Of a stretch of DNA of 64,000 nt, positions 1 to 11,850 are shown piece by piece. The translations under genes were made by a program, and so were the position numbers. Position 1 is the first letter of the stretch, and the number at the start of each line of letters is the position of its first letter. The notes under the pieces are model-generated. The model saw only the letters and a program-made list of their open reading frames with translations, was not told the DNA's origin and did not search any database. Origin of the DNA: Bubalus kerabau (Eukaryota > Chordata > Mammalia > Artiodactyla > Bovidae). The DNA lies in the NCBI RefSeq assembly GCF_029407905.1, contig NC_073645.1:54393501-54457500 (forward strand), given 5' to 3'.

Positions 1-1200
1 GCACCAAGGTCCTCAATCCAGGGCACAGATTGGTGGTTGTAGAAGGTGGGCTGTGGGGTGGTGTGAAGTAGGTGAAGGTGGTCAAAAGGTACAAACTTCC
101 AATTGTAGAAAAGTCACTCATGGGATCATCATGTGTAGCATGGCAACTATAGCTAATAATACTATTTTTTAAATTATTTTGTATATTTAAAAGTTGTTAA
201 AAGAGTGGATCTAAAAAGTCCTCATCACACACGCACAAAAGATGTTACCATGTGAGATGATGGACGTGCGATGGACTCATCATGGTGATGATTTTACAGT
301 ACATACAAATATTGAGTCATTAGGTTGCTCACTCAAAATGAATATGAAGGGATATGTCAACTATGCCTCAGTTAAAAAAAAGAAAATGGTGGAAGGACGA
401 TATGCGCTCTCACAATTGCTGAGAAAGATGAAGCACTGAGCTTTGCCTCAGGGTCTGCAGTCTCCCCTTCCTCTCAGTGATGTAAAGAATACTTACGGCC
501 TTGGACGCAGTGATGGGATATTCCTGGGGTTCCGCATTTCTCACAAGCTCCCAGGAAATGCCAATTCCTGCAGATCCCTGGCTGCACTTTGAGTAGAAAG
601 GCGCTAAAGCTCCTGAGGGTGAAGATTAGCTGGGCTGGTTTCTAAGGGATCCAGTTACACTTATGAGTACAGCACAGGGGCTTTTTTGGCCTCCATTCCT
701 GACAGTGTGAAATAGCTGCGGGGTGAGCCGAGGTGGTGTTTCCCTTGCAGAGAAGAGGAAAATGGCAACCTTCATCAGACTGGAAATGATGCTGTTTCAT
801 GTTCATATACCGATCTCCTCAGACAAATGGGGCCCACCAGCAAAGATCTTCAGAAATAAAGGCCAAAAGACCATGATGACTTTTAAAGTATTATTTTGGA
901 GTGCTATCCACAATGAATAAACTAGATTAAAGGAAATGATTTTATGTCACAGCTCAAGTGGTTCAATTGCCTAGAGCTTTTTTTTTTTTTTTTAAGTTTT
1001 ATGTTGAACCCTTCTTGGAAGTGTCTACAATTACATGAGGGCTTGACGGAGTGTGTCACTGCTTGTCCAAAGCTCTGGTGGCAAATAAAATATACAATGA
1101 CAGGAAGGACCCTTCACTACACTTGTTAAAATATGGAAGGGCCCTCCTTGGGAAGCTATACATTCTTGGTCGCCGCAAGGAGTAGAAAGTGAGCTGCAGA
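1..1200. other. Unassigned non-coding DNA
   Basis: I see no gene here. Open frames are short (under 70 codons) and lack family resemblance. A T-rich run lies near 979-993. By position, the downstream end of duplicate copy D would run through this stretch and off the window edge, but I could not align it to copies A or B. Confidence 0.4.
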
Positions 1201-1219
1201 AGACGCAGCTGGGCCACAT

Positions 1220-1500
1220 GAGAGGGGCCGGCCGAGCTCCCGCCCCTCTCAGCCCCTCTGATAAAGGCTCTGTGTGATTCCCCAGACCCTCAGACACGCC
1301 TCCCGAGGGTCACAGACCCTGAGAGGCCTGGCGTGGGTCCCGGTGCTCTCCTCTGACCTGAGGGAGGAAGCGGTGGGCTCAGGAGAGACCCTGGGAGTGG
1401 AGTGAGGACCCCGGCCAGAGCTGCGCCGCGCGCCGAGGGACACCATCTACGCGCTCCGCTGGTGTCGGCTTCCACGTGTGTAAGACGAGCGGCCCGGCTG
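1220..1500. promoter_or_regulatory. GC-rich, CpG-containing block (copy D, decayed)
   Basis: This block is clearly richer in G, C and CpG than its surroundings, with several gcgc and cgcg tracts around 1420-1460. Copy D (minus) places its promoter-like block at about this distance from its recognisable flank (3.3-4.7 kb), as copies A and B do on the plus strand. I could not align the block itself base by base to the GC blocks of A, B or C. Assignment as the copy D promoter remnant is positional inference. Confidence 0.35.
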
Positions 1501-1577
1501 CTCTTGGGTGTTTCTTGATTCTTCAACAGTCCTTGGGCCTCAGCAAAATTAGCAGAAATCAGAAATGTGTTATCTCA

Positions 1578-1790
1578 GGCATCCCTGCTGACTCAGTGGT
1601 AAAGAATCTGCCTGCCAACGCAAGACACAGTTTCGATCCAGAAAGATCCCACACGCCGTGGACCAGCTAAGTCCGCGCACCACGACTATTGCTCCTGTAG
1701 AGCCCGGAGCCACAGCCCCTGACGCCCGTGCCTCCCAGAGCCTGTTTCTGCAACAAGAGCGCGGGGGGCTTTCTTGGCGTGAAAGCTGCT
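1578..1790 (+). mobile_element. CHR-2-type tRNA-derived SINE
   Basis: The stretch opens with the typical SINE start (ggcatccctgctgactcag, then taaagaatctgcctgccaa) and goes on to the body of CHR-2 elements, which lists disrupted short runs such as ccacgactattgctcctg. CHR-2 is a cetartiodactyl SINE derived from tRNA-Glu. The copy is diverged and its tail is unclear. Confidence 0.7.
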
Positions 1791-1899
1791 CCCCCACAAC
1801 ATGGACAGTGCCTGAGATGAGACCCAGATGGCCCTGCAAGCCTGACGGGGGAGCCACAGCCTTCAGTCACCATGCAGGTGAGCAGTGAGCACCTCCAGT

Positions 1900-2830
1900 C
1901 CTGAAAGACTCGTGGAGAGTCGTGGGGCCTGGATTCCTGTCCTCAGGAAGCCCTGGGCCTAAGAGGGGCGTCAGAAAAGACATAAGTGCCCCACCACGTG
2001 GCACATGCTCACCGAGAAAAGGCACACAGGATCAGAAGAAAGACAAGGAGTTACGACACAGCCCGAGAGAGTCAGGAAAATCAGCAGAGCAGACGATTTT
2101 CAAGCCAAGGCCTCGGAGGACTGCAGTTCAGCAGCCAGGAATCCAGAGCCAGGGGCCAGTAGTAGGTGCAACAGAGAGCAGGTTCCCCCAGAAAGGCAGC
2201 TGTGAAGGCAGAGTGTTCATCTCAACTCCTGCATGATGTCAAAGGCGGTGTTGGACTGCAGGGTGGACGCAACGGGTGAGAGCTGGCAGAGGAAGCGGGC
2301 AGGGGAGAGAGAGTGAAAGGCATTTAGTGCCTGGCCTGGGATGCCACTATCCTTCCTGGGAAGTGGGAGCCACTCAGATGCTGTGAGTAGAGAACGCACA
2401 TGTTCAGAACTGCAGTTAAAGCAGATTAGTTATCACAGGGAGAAAGCGAACAGGAGGGTGGAGAGGCTGCAGTCAGAGGGTGGTCAGGAGCCCAGGAAGA
2501 GTGCCCGCTGAGAGGAGCCCAGACTGAACTCAGGAGGCAGAGCTGGAGGGAGGAAGCCTGTCAGAGCAGGGGGAGGAGGAGGAGAGGGGAGGGTAGGAAC
2601 ATGGAGAGCAGCTCCTGCAGAGGCTGAGGGTCCTCATTGTTTGGTGATGAAGGGAAGCTCAGAGAAGTCAGTCCCTGAAGGAGGAAACCTGAATCCTCAT
2701 CCCTGTCCAGATGTTTGTTTGCCTACAGACATTAGAAGAGTGAGAACCAACCAAAACTCAGGATAAGATGTGTTTCTTGTGTGAATTCTTTAAAAAAAGC
2801 AATCCTTTATCAATCACAATTTTTAAGTTG
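1900..2830. other. Unassigned purine-rich non-coding DNA
   Basis: The plus strand is G/A rich, with repeated short gagg, gggag and agga words between about 2440 and 2620. No coding frame, no finger or KRAB motif and no SINE body is visible. It may be degraded repeat or intronic DNA. Confidence 0.4.
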
Positions 2831-3320
2831 GAATCTAATTCCCATATCATAAAATTTACTCTGTAAAATGTGCAACTCACTGGAGTGGATTGCCATTTCC
2901 TTCTCCAAATGATTCATCATATGTGTGCTAAGCTGTGCATCTATCACCGCTATCTAAATCAGAGCACTTCATCTCCTCACAGAGAAAGCCACTACCCACT
3001 AAACAGGCACTTCCCCTTCCACCTTCCCCCAGCTTTTGGCAATTGTCTGTGTGCTTTTTGACCCTAATGATTTGCCTATTCTGCATATTTAAAGTACACG
3101 GATTTGTACAACTGTGGCCACGTATGCTGGTTTCTTACACGTGGTGCTATGTCTTTGAGAATCATCTATGGTTTAGCACATGATTCATTCCTCTGTTTGA
3201 CTTGAGAATTTTCCTTTCTAGGCCATTATAATACACACACACACACACACACCCGAGTTCTTTTCTTTTTAATTGTGAAAAATTCACAGAATATAAAATT
3301 ACCATTGTCACTCCGTCCAC
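2825..3320 (+). repeat. Old L1-type 3' region fragment with SINE patch and (AC)10
   Basis: The text around 2850-2950 (cataaaatttactctgtaaa, tatcaccgctatctaaatc) matches the pattern I associate with 3' ends of old mammalian L1 elements. A stretch of about 28 bases at 2879-2907 instead reads like the end of a minus-strand Bov-tA SINE (ggagtgg, attgccatttccttctcc). A pure AC dinucleotide run occupies 3233-3252. Confidence 0.45.
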
Positions 3321-3329
3321 ATCACTAGG

Positions 3330-4690
3330 AACTGTCTTTGTGCAGGGAGCCTATTTGCCTCACTGACCCTGAGCCACCAGTGAGCACAGAGAAACCAGCC
3401 CAGCCACGACACCCCTTCTCGGGACCCTCTGTGCCACCCACCCGACCAGGACTCCAAGTGGGCCTCCCCACAGTGGCCCAAGAAGAGAACTACATGGCAG
3501 GGGGCAGAGGTGGTGAAGGAGAGAGACCAGGAGAGAGGAGAGCAGAGGCGGGTGGAGGAGCCGCCCACACTGAGCTGCTGTCTCAGTCGCTTACCTGCCA
3601 GACAAGCCCTGCTTAACTGCTGGGATAAGAAACGGTCAGATGGCTGAGGGAGGTGTGACCACGGATGTCAGCAGCTTCAGCCAGACACCTGACAGTCTGC
3701 AGTGCAAACCCACCAGTCCCAGCTTCACTCCCTGGGCCAGCTTCTGAGCCCCAGAGCCCCAGCCTCATGTGGGGGGCTATCCCAGCAGCCCCATCCTCCA
3801 AAGCTCCACATCCCAGCTCTCAGGAGAGTCTTCTGAGCTCCCAGGAGATCGTGTTCACTCAGGGTGTATGACAAGTGGCATTAGGCTGGGACCAGTTGGA
3901 AGTGGCCAGAGTGAAATCCAGTTTCTCTGTATCTCTTCTGCCCCGGAAGCGCCCACTCTCTCCTACTCGCTCATGCCTGTTTTGTCCAGGTGTTCCCTGA
4001 ACACAGCCAGGCTGCATCGAGGGGTTTCAGGGCACAGAAAGAGCTGCAGAGTCTCACAGTGAGCAGGGCTGGCCACCAACTCACGCCGGACTCTGGGAGA
4101 GCATCACTGTGGGTCAGAAACTGACCCTCTGAAGGCACAGGTGACTGCTCCTGGATCACACAGGGGCCCCAGAACTTAGGTTTGTCTTGTGACCTCTACA
4201 GCTGGCTCTAAAGGACAGAACATCAGCAAGGAGACATCTGGACCCTAGTAATCACGGTCACGTTGGTTAAATACAAAGGGGGTGGGGCGGGGCAGTGAGG
4301 ACAGGGATGGGGGCCACCTGCCTCTGCTGTTTCACACCCCCCTACCCCTGACCTTCTCCTCCTCAATATCCTACCCCCGTATTGGGCTTTCTTGGCCCAG
4401 ACACAACAGAAGTGATCATTAAGTTACTCAGTATTCAGTGGAATAGCCACGAAGTGACTTCAAGTGTAAAAAGAAATAAAACTGAAAATAAAATCCACCC
4501 AGACTGTTAATGTTTTGGATGAGGTTAGTGTCAGAGAAGATCCCTGGGCTCCTGGTAAAGGTCCCCCTGAAACTCTGGCTCTGGAAGGAGGGAGAAAAGA
4601 TGACCTTTGGTGAATGTGACCTAAGCCTGGTTTGTGTTTGACCAGCTCATTGATTTGATTATTGGTCATCTTCACATTTGCTGAGCCCCG
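3330..4690 (-). repeat. Duplicate copy D of module X (inverted relative to A and B)
   Basis: The reverse complement of this stretch aligns piece by piece with copy A (24.13-25.57 kb). Shared landmarks include the block near 3840-3890 (cccaggagat, cactcagggt, then agtggca), matched by the reverse complement at 24.96-25.01 kb, the ctcctcaatatcct word at 4359 against 24.44 kb, and the 4550-4680 stretch ending near gaatgtgacct against 24.13-24.28 kb. Identity is low and indels are frequent, so the duplication is old. No exon is recognisable in this part; it is the 5' flank of the duplicated KRAB gene module. Confidence 0.7.
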
Positions 4691-4909
4691 TTCTGCCTCT
4701 GTTCGAGGTCCTCACAGGGCTCACAAGCTGGAGAGCTCATCACAGTGTGCTTAAAGACTTGAGGGGTCCTGGGTGAGGCAGGAAATGGTGTGGGCAGAGC
4801 ATGGGATCAAGTAAGGTGCCATGGACTCAGTGAGGTCTGAGCTGGGTCTCCAACGGTGAGTTCAGCAGGGTCTGGCTCCAAGCAGGACTCAAATACATGA
4901 TAAATGACT

Positions 4910-5183
4910 GCTGCTGCTGCTAAGTCGCTTCAGTCATGTCCGACTCTGTGCGACCCCATAGACGGCAGCCCACTAGGCCCCGCCGTCCCTGAGATTCTCC
5001 AGGCAAGAACACTGGAGTGTGTTGCCATTTCCTCCTCCAATGCATGAAAGTGAAAAGTGAAAAATGAAGTCGCTCAGTCGTGTCCGACTCTGAGCGACCC
5101 CATGGACTGCAGCCTACCAGGCTCCTCCGTTCATGGGATTTTCCAGGCAAGAGTACTGGAGTGGGGTGTCATTGCCTTCTCCC
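4910..5183 (-). mobile_element. Bov-A2 SINE with 12-bp target duplication
   Basis: A complete dimeric Bov-A2 in minus orientation: it opens with the (ctg)n tail complement, has two monomers each carrying the gtccgactct and caggcaagaacactgg type blocks, and a linker of gtgaaaagtga words. It is flanked by TGATAAATGACT at 4898-4909 and again at 5184-5195, a perfect 12-bp target-site duplication. This is a young insertion between copy D of module X and its Y module. Confidence 0.93.
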
Positions 5184-5268
5184 TGATAAATGACTAAATG
5201 AATGAAAATGGAAATCTTCCCCAAAAAGAGCAAGACTGTCAAGTCTTCTGTAACTGAGTCCAAGCTTG

Positions 5269-5575
5269 TCCTGCTCACGTCACGACAGGCCAATAAATTG
5301 AGAGATGAGTTCTTGGGGGCAAAGAACAGTGACTTTATTCAGAAACCCAGGACTCTTGTCCCAGGACCCATCTTGCCTGAGTTAGAATTCAGGCTTCTTT
5401 TATATTAATTCTCAAAAGTGGTGAGGGAGGAAAGTCAAATATTTCCTCATTCTGATCAGGCTTGAGAGGGCATGTGTTAATGTCTGCCTCCCTGCCATGA
5501 TTCACAGGTGAGTCTGGGCAGGAAGTTTCCTGTGAGCCAAACAAAGTTATTATTTTAGCTTGGTGCTTATTACCT
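5269..5575 (-). mobile_element. Candidate solo LTR (minus), family unnamed
   Basis: Read on the minus strand this stretch has a TATA-like tataaaag at about 5398-5405 followed some 65 bases later by AATAAA inside a gaataaagtcactgttct context (about 5333-5339), the spacing expected of the U3-R part of an LTR. Boundaries and target duplication were not found. It could belong to an ERV1-type family, but I cannot name it. Confidence 0.4.
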
Positions 5576-5835
5576 GGGATGCAGGGCTCCCAGAATGGGA
5601 CTTTATGTACAAGCGTATAGGCAACATTCCTTTGGTGGTTAACTCATAATCTATAGAATACAAAGGATCCTTCTCTATGACGCATTCAGGCCAAAGCTTG
5701 GAACTGCAGGGCACCTGGGGGCAGCGGGAGAGGTCCTGCATGGTGCCCACTTCACCAACCTCACAGCTGGCTTGCTGACTAAGCAGCCTGTGTCTTGACT
5801 CCTGGGGGGCACCTGTTTGCCCTCTTCTCTCGGAC

Positions 5836-6260
5836 AGTGCTGGTTGTAAGGTATAGATTGGGCTGAGGCAGAAAAGGAGAGACCACCTCAACGGAAGTAG
5901 GTTACCTTTATTCAAGCAAGGAGGGGCGGCAGTCTGCCTAATGACCAGGCTGAGCCCGAGAGGGATCAGAGAGGCTTCATACTTAAAGGGAGGTTTGTGG
6001 AAGTGATAAGGGAAATGTTAGTCAGGCGGCATGTTTTGGGTATTCTTTAGTTGAGATGGCATTTGTAGCTGGGCAGAGGGTGATAAATCCTCTGGACAAG
6101 GGGTGATAAGTCGCAGGTAGATGAAACCAGCCTGGAGCATCAGGGTGGGACCTAAAGTTTGATTTTGTTTTCCCCAAAGTTAGATGATTCAGCAAGGGCC
6201 TTTGAGACTGCTCTTTCCTTTTCTAGGCCCAAAGACTCTTTCACTCCTCAGAAGCAACAC
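5836..6260 (-). mobile_element. Candidate LTR (minus), ERV1-like
   Basis: On the minus strand a pyrimidine/A-rich U3-like stretch leads through ctttaagtatgaagcctc near 5975-5995 to AATAAA at about 5908-5913, followed by a U5-like stretch. This arrangement resembles class I endogenous retroviral LTRs. No gag, pol or env sequence is attached. Termini were not resolved. Confidence 0.4.
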
Positions 6261-6314
6261 TCACCTGTGCCCCTCCCTGATCAGGCCCAAGCAAACCAGC
6301 TGCCCTCACCTGAA

Positions 6315-6512
6315 ATGGTGTTAGTCTCTCAATCACGTCCTTATGACCCCATGGACTGTAGCCCACCAGGCTCCTTTGTCCATGGGATTTTCCAGGTAAG
6401 AATACTGGAGTCGGTTGTCATTTCCTTCTCCAGTGATCTTCTTGACTCAGAGATCAAACCCAGGTCTCCTACATTACAGGTGTATTCTTTACCATCTGAG
6501 CCACCAGGGACA
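6315..6512 (-). mobile_element. Bov-tA SINE
   Basis: A near full-length minus-strand Bov-tA, from the diverged tail (gtctctcaatcacgtcc) through atggactgtagcccaccagg to the tRNA-like head complement ending ccatctgagccaccaggga. Internal substitutions put it at moderate age. Confidence 0.9.
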
Positions 6513-6878
6513 TGCATAAGAAACTGCTACTTCCCAAAACTAGGGTCAGAAGGCTGGGCATGTGGTTTAGGCTCTACAAGGCATTTCACATCCTCCTAGT
6601 ATCTCTTCTTGTCTCCCTAAGAAGCTCTTACATCTCAGGACATGTCTAACCAATACCCTCTTTTGGTGGGAGCTAGTGCTCAGCGGTTAATATTTTCAGC
6701 CCAGAGAGACACAGCCTGTGCTTTAGACCATGGCAAGCCCTCCCAGCTAGTCCCAGTCCACCCAAATCTCTCCTGTTCCTCAGATCCCATGGCCAACAGG
6801 CAGTCCCTGAGTCTGTTCAGCAGACAAGCTCCCACAGTGGCCAGAGCTGAGGCTTCTCTTGTCCTTGTGTCCCCTCAG

Positions 6879-6996
6879 CCCTGCACGATGAGCCCGCACT
6901 CCTGGGAATGGAGGGTCACCTGTGCGCTTCTTCTGGGGCTGCTTCTGGGCCTTCTTCCTCCTTCAGCCAGAGCAGGGAGCTGGCTCGGGCAGGCCC
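6879..6996 (+). other. Orphan signal-peptide-like exon, identity unknown
   Basis: A consensus-like acceptor (ccttgtgtcccctcag, ending 6878) is followed by nine bases, an ATG at 6888, and an open frame that ends at a strong donor (GTGAGT at 6997). The frame begins MSPHSWEWRVTC, then has a run of leucines (ALLLGLLLGLL), a proline/serine step and PPSARAG, a good cleavage region: basic/polar n-region, hydrophobic core, small residues at -3 and -1. Such an exon 1 or 2 is typical of secreted proteins and immunoglobulin-type receptors, but I do not recognise the family and see no second exon nearby. The long frame that starts at 6642 simply reads through the acceptor. It could be an isolated relic or chance. 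Confidence 0.25.
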
Positions 6997-7529
6997 GTGA
7001 GTAGGGGGAGGAGGGGATGAGCTGTTAGTCCCTCTGTCTCCTGCGTGCCGGGCCCTGTGGGAGGAGGCACTGGGGGCTGAGTGCGGGCTTGGCCTGCTCA
7101 GCGGTCAGGACTCAGGGCACATTCGGGGGAGGCTGAACCTACTGGGGAATGGTGACAATGTTGACGGGGACGAGCTGTTTCCATCTCTGTACGAGCTGGT
7201 CCAGTTCAGCAATTCTCCCAAAACTAACACCCGTATATCAACACTCTTCCTCTGGCAACAGGGGATAGGCTGAGTGTTTTCCAGGAAACTCCTTGCTAAT
7301 CTCTGGGAAACATTCTGGCAGAGTCTCTGATGATGCAACAAATGTCCGCTTTAGTTTGGAATCAACAAGGACTCCCTGTTTGGCACATGGATGTCAATGC
7401 TATGTAGCAGCCTGGAAGGGAGGGGAGCTTGGGGGAGAAAGGACGCATGTGTGTGTTTGGCTGAACTGTTCCCCTTGGTGTCACTTGAGACTGTCACAGC
7501 ACTGTTTGGTAACGGGCTACACCCCAAAC

Positions 7530-8960
7530 ACAAAGTAAAAGTTGAAAAAGACAAGAACATGTGACCAAACACCAAAAGAAGACACTGGATGATTTGAACA
7601 TTGGCTTCAAAAGTGCATTTTGATAATACAGAAAACTACAGTATTTTAAAATCCTAGTTTATGATTTAGAATCTATGATATTTAGGTGACTCATCAATTG
7701 TTTAATACAGGCACTGATAAAAATAGAAGCTAAAGGCTCACCAGTTTTAATATAAATTTTACCCTACAGTCTAAAGCCAGGGCACATAAGTCTATTTATC
7801 TGTCTCCCTCCCTCCAACTCCCTCTCTCTAGTTTTAAGATTTGTGTCACCAGTGAGCTCGCTCCAGCTCTCCTGCAACACACACCCTTCATTCTGTGGGA
7901 GAAGTGATAACACTCGTTTACACTAGTGTAAGTGAGGAGGTGATGCACGGTGACAGAAGGAAGGAGACTGGCGGGGGGCTCGGCCCGGCCTGGGCCTGGG
8001 GGCTTTGCCTGGACCCTCGCTCCCTCTCTCACTGCTGACCATAACAGGGGCCTGGAGAAGCCTGTGAGGAGCCCTGGCCAAGAACCTTCATGCACGTCTC
8101 GCCATTTACATCGTGAGCATGGAGTTTGTGCAAAGATCTTCAAATTTCTGTTTTTTTCTGACTTCTTTAGTCTTCATTAGTCTTCTCACCAGGGGTGTCA
8201 TTAACTAAATCAGCCTATATATTATTAATATTAACATATATCATGGATATATAAATATTATGTTAAAATAATAAAAGTACATAACATTTAATATTTATTT
8301 ACATTATATATGCATACATTTACATAGTATTATGTTGTAGTAAATTAAATTAATAAATATAAATAAACTAGCATGGCAATATGAGTATATATTACTCCTC
8401 AGAGGCAGACCTTTGCCTTTTACGCAGTCAACTCTGCCTGCTGACCATATTTTGTTTTCCAGAAAAAATTGAAGACTGAGGCCAGAGTGAAAAGTGAGGG
8501 GAAGGCAGGCAGAGAAGACCCAAGCTGAAATTACAGGGGAGGCATAATTGAATCATTCAAGTGAAACAAGAAGTGTGTTCCTGAGACCAGCCTGAAGTGA
8601 GGGGAGTGGATGCGAACCCGCACCGGCCCGGCCAGTGGGCACCTTCTGGGGTGGGGTGAGCGGGAGGGAGCCTCCTCCGGGTGTCTCTCCAAAGGCTCCT
8701 CCCGCGGACCCCCATCCTCCCCAGGCTCTGCTGTGCCCTTTGTGCTTTGCCGCCAGGAGGCCCGTTTCCTGCCCTCCACTGTTCCCCGCCTACCGTCTCT
8801 CTTTCCTGGATTCTCTCGGCTGCCACCGGCCAGGCTGGAGACACAGGCATCACAAGACCTTCCTCGCAGCCAGGGAGCTGTCCTCGCCCCGCCCTCCTCC
8901 TTTAGCGCTGGGTTAACGGGGTGCCTGGTGTTCATTACTGAGACCTTCCTTGCTCGCAGT
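7530..8960 (+). repeat. Module Y, copy next to D
   Basis: This matches the copy at 59.33-60.48 kb in direct orientation and the one at 33.54-34.2 kb in inverted orientation. Landmarks: gaagacactggatgatttg at 7579 against gaagacacgggcagatttg at 59338; the atttacatcgtgagcatgga word at 8102 against the reverse complement at about 33570; ggccagagtgaaaagtgagg at 8479 against 60.10 kb. The part from 8600 to 8900 is GC-rich. No frame is conserved among the copies, so I do not read it as coding. An AT-rich tract sits at 8215-8380. Confidence 0.7.
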
Positions 8961-9299
8961 TTCCTCCATTCCTGATGGTGGGATGCGCAGGGCAACTAAA
9001 GCCATTTCTGAATTTCCCTGAATGTGGATGCTAGATGAACCTAGTTTGCTTATAGCAGAATCGTGTTGTTCTAAAGAAAGATTTTTATATTCCTATTTAA
9101 AACCACTGGAAAACCCCCAAACAGGAAATGGTGACATCTCAAAGTCATACTGTTACATGACAAAAGCAAGTTGTAAAACAACACACATTATTTGTCTAAC
9201 TGAACTAAAAATGAACATATATTATCTGTGTGTAAATAAATATATATTTGAAATGTTTTCTAAAAAGCTGGAGGAATATATATAAATGAACCACAGATA

Positions 9300-10535
9300 C
9301 TTTGATAAGGATGAAAGAGAAATTTTACTTTTACTCTAAATTACCAGTTTCTTTTTGGGTGTACTTTTAACTCAGGAGGAGCTTGAATGAGAGTGTATAT
9401 TGTTTGCATTTAAATAAACACTACATATGATTGTACAGAACCAGCTTATCATAAAAACTGAACCAATGTATTTCAGAGTCAAACAAATGATAAGCTGCGT
9501 AGAAGAGAGTGAATATCTGCTGAAGGGCTAGAGACAGAAAGAGCACACGAGCAGCACAAACAGTGAGATGCCGGCTCCACGCTGCTGTGCCCTCCAGTCA
9601 CGGGCCACTCCCTGAACACCGGCTGGGTTTAAGGCAGCCTGGAGGTCAGTCACCTGTCCAAGGCAAGTCTGAATTTATGCCAGGCCCATAGTAAAGACAT
9701 ATTTTAATTAGTAGCTCTCAGAGGTAGCAAAAGTACACTGTATTCTCTAAACTTATTTTGGCCCGTTCTATAATGGATTGTTCCATTAAAAGCAAAACAC
9801 TCAAACCAACATTAAAAATCACCTTTTTGGTGTACCTGAAAGCTTTTGCCATTTTAGAGCTTTCTCTTTTTCTGTCATCTCTTAAACACTTGTAAAATAA
9901 ATACAGTCAAGTCCCCAGTGGGAGGGGCTACTCAGGGAGCTCTGGGCCTCAGTCGTTACTAGGAATAAAAGTGGCAAAGAGCAATTTTGCTCCAGAACTC
10001 TAAAGGTATGTTGGTGTGGGATAATCGGGACCCGTGGAAAGCATATGACAGCCTGATACTGTTTCTTACATCTGCCACAGCTCAGTGATTTTCAATATCT
10101 TACTTTCTGTAACCAAAGATTGAGGATGCTCAAGAGAGAGCATAAACATAACTACATAACTTGTTATAAATAGCATATAAGTAGAAAGTATAGTTAGATG
10201 TGAGTCTACCTTACCTTAATATCCTAGTTCCTGTGGCCCTCAGTCCATAGGCTCAGACTACATTCCTCGGGCACCTCTACAGACTGAACAGTAGGTGGCG
10301 CTTTCAGTCTGTTTGGAAAACTGTTCATGGGCTTTGGCTTGTTTACTTGCTTTTTAACTGTTTTACCACCATTGCACAGAAAACAAAGTAATTTGGTACA
10401 TAAGTGTATGAAGTCCAGATCAATGTCATGGGAGCAATTCCAGAAGAACACAAAGCCATATAACTGGATCTGAAGGAAGCATTTACAAATATTCACAGAA
10501 AAGACTTAACCTCTCCATAGATCCAAACTGAAAAC
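9300..10535. other. Unassigned non-coding DNA
   Basis: Mostly AT-rich single-copy-looking sequence with no SINE or LINE body. The 90-codon minus frame at 10224-10496 has no recognisable domain and no initiation context, and I leave it uncalled. Confidence 0.4.
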
Positions 10536-10539
10536 AGAA

Positions 10540-10665
10540 AGTGAAAGTTACTCAGTCGTGTCCGACTCTTTGGGATCCCTTAGACTGTAGCCCGCCAGGC
10601 TCCTCTGCCCATGGAATTCTCCAGGCAAGAACACTGGCGTGAGTTGCCATTCTCTTCTCTAGGGA
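10540..10665 (-). mobile_element. Bov-tA SINE, truncated
   Basis: Minus-strand Bov-tA tail and body (cagtcgtgtccgactctttg, then gcccgccaggctcctctg and aggcaagaacactgg). It stops before the tRNA-like head, so it is a 5'-truncated copy. Confidence 0.85.
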
Positions 10666-10669
10666 ACCG

Positions 10670-11540
10670 TCCCAACCAAATTATCCAGTAATAAAACGCT
10701 TTTAGGGTTTGTGTCACAAATGCTCTTTGTTGCTTTGATTCCTGGTAATGACAGAATCTCAGGCCAACCTGGGACCCGCCCTAAAGTACTTTGTGTCCTG
10801 TAACCCTGGCCAGACACATAGAATTTAATTCGGTTTTCTTGTTTGGAAACAATTTGACCTAGCTGCTCACAAGCGAAAAGCAAACTACTAGACCTTAAAA
10901 TGTTCCAGTAGAGTACAGTCAAATGCTCTTGATTCTAGGAACTCCAAAGGATGTTTTTAAGCCTTGTCAGCCACCAGCTTCTCTTGATTCTGAAAGCTGG
11001 GTTTATTAGGGACTGGCAGCAGTGGAAGTGTGATGAAATCACTTCAGAGGTGTTGTGCTTCAAAGCACAGGATCTGTATAGACTAGGAACAAAGATAAAA
11101 TATTCTGAAGGGGTGAATCCAGGGCATTTACTCTTATCTGAACAAAAGCTTGTGCACAGATGCATTTTATGCATCACTTCAGGGAGGCCACAGGCTCCCT
11201 GGGCTCTCCAAATCCCTCCGGTTAAGAGCTCCTGGCCTGGGAGTGAAAGAAAGCAAAGGCAGCCCTTCCCTCTTCCCCATTCCGAGGTCTGGTCCCATCA
11301 CATTCCGACCTCTGGTCCCACGAGAGGGACAGTGGACGCTCTGCGCGCTGTCCCAGCCGCACGGCTGCCAGAGGAGTTACAGGAGCAGACCTGCCCAATG
11401 GCGCCACTGCTTCCTGCCTGCTGCCGGGCCTTGTGAGAAGGCCCCAAGGAGATCTAGGAAAAGCAAAGGGGAGTCCAACTCAGCAGAGCAGCCCCGAAGC
11501 ACAGGGAGTTAAAGAAACAGGAAGCACGAGTCAGGTTAAG
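10670..11540. other. Unassigned non-coding DNA
   Basis: No recognisable repeat or gene. The 161-codon plus frame at 10951-11436 is the longest here, but it has low-complexity composition in its second half, no domain and no partner exon. I treat it as chance. Confidence 0.35.
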
Positions 11541-11850
11541 GAAGGACTGCTTTCTGAGGGCTGCGCTGATAAGGGGTGTGGCTGAAGCATCCTGCTCCCT
11601 GCCCACGAGGCTTTGCCTCTGCAGGCACTTCCAGTTTGCCTCACCGTGAGAGGCGCCTGCTTGTCAGAAGGCAGATCTTTTCTACTATCAATAAACTGTC
11701 TTTTCCCCTCTGTCAGCCCTGTAATCTGGCACTATATGCGCCTTGCTCCATTGGCTGCTAACACTTCTGTAAAAAGAGATCTAACTGTCAAGAGTTCAAA
11801 ATTCCAGGGGTCTGTGGAGTCCCACCACCAATTCACACCCCAGAGCTGTG
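11540..11850 (+). mobile_element. Possible LTR fragment (plus)
   Basis: A GC-rich stretch passes into ctactatcaataaactgtct with a polyadenylation signal near 11688-11693, then a pyrimidine-rich tail. That order resembles the R-U5 part of an LTR. No termini or duplication were found, so this is only a suggestion. Confidence 0.25.

Noticed and set aside
8531..8995. 154-codon minus-strand frame in module Y
   Set aside because: It lies in a GC-rich part, and the frame is not kept in the Y copies at 33.5 or 59-60 kb.
10951..11436. 161-codon plus-strand frame
   Set aside because: No domain, no splice or promoter signal and no repeat of it elsewhere. It is at the upper end of what chance gives in 64 kb.
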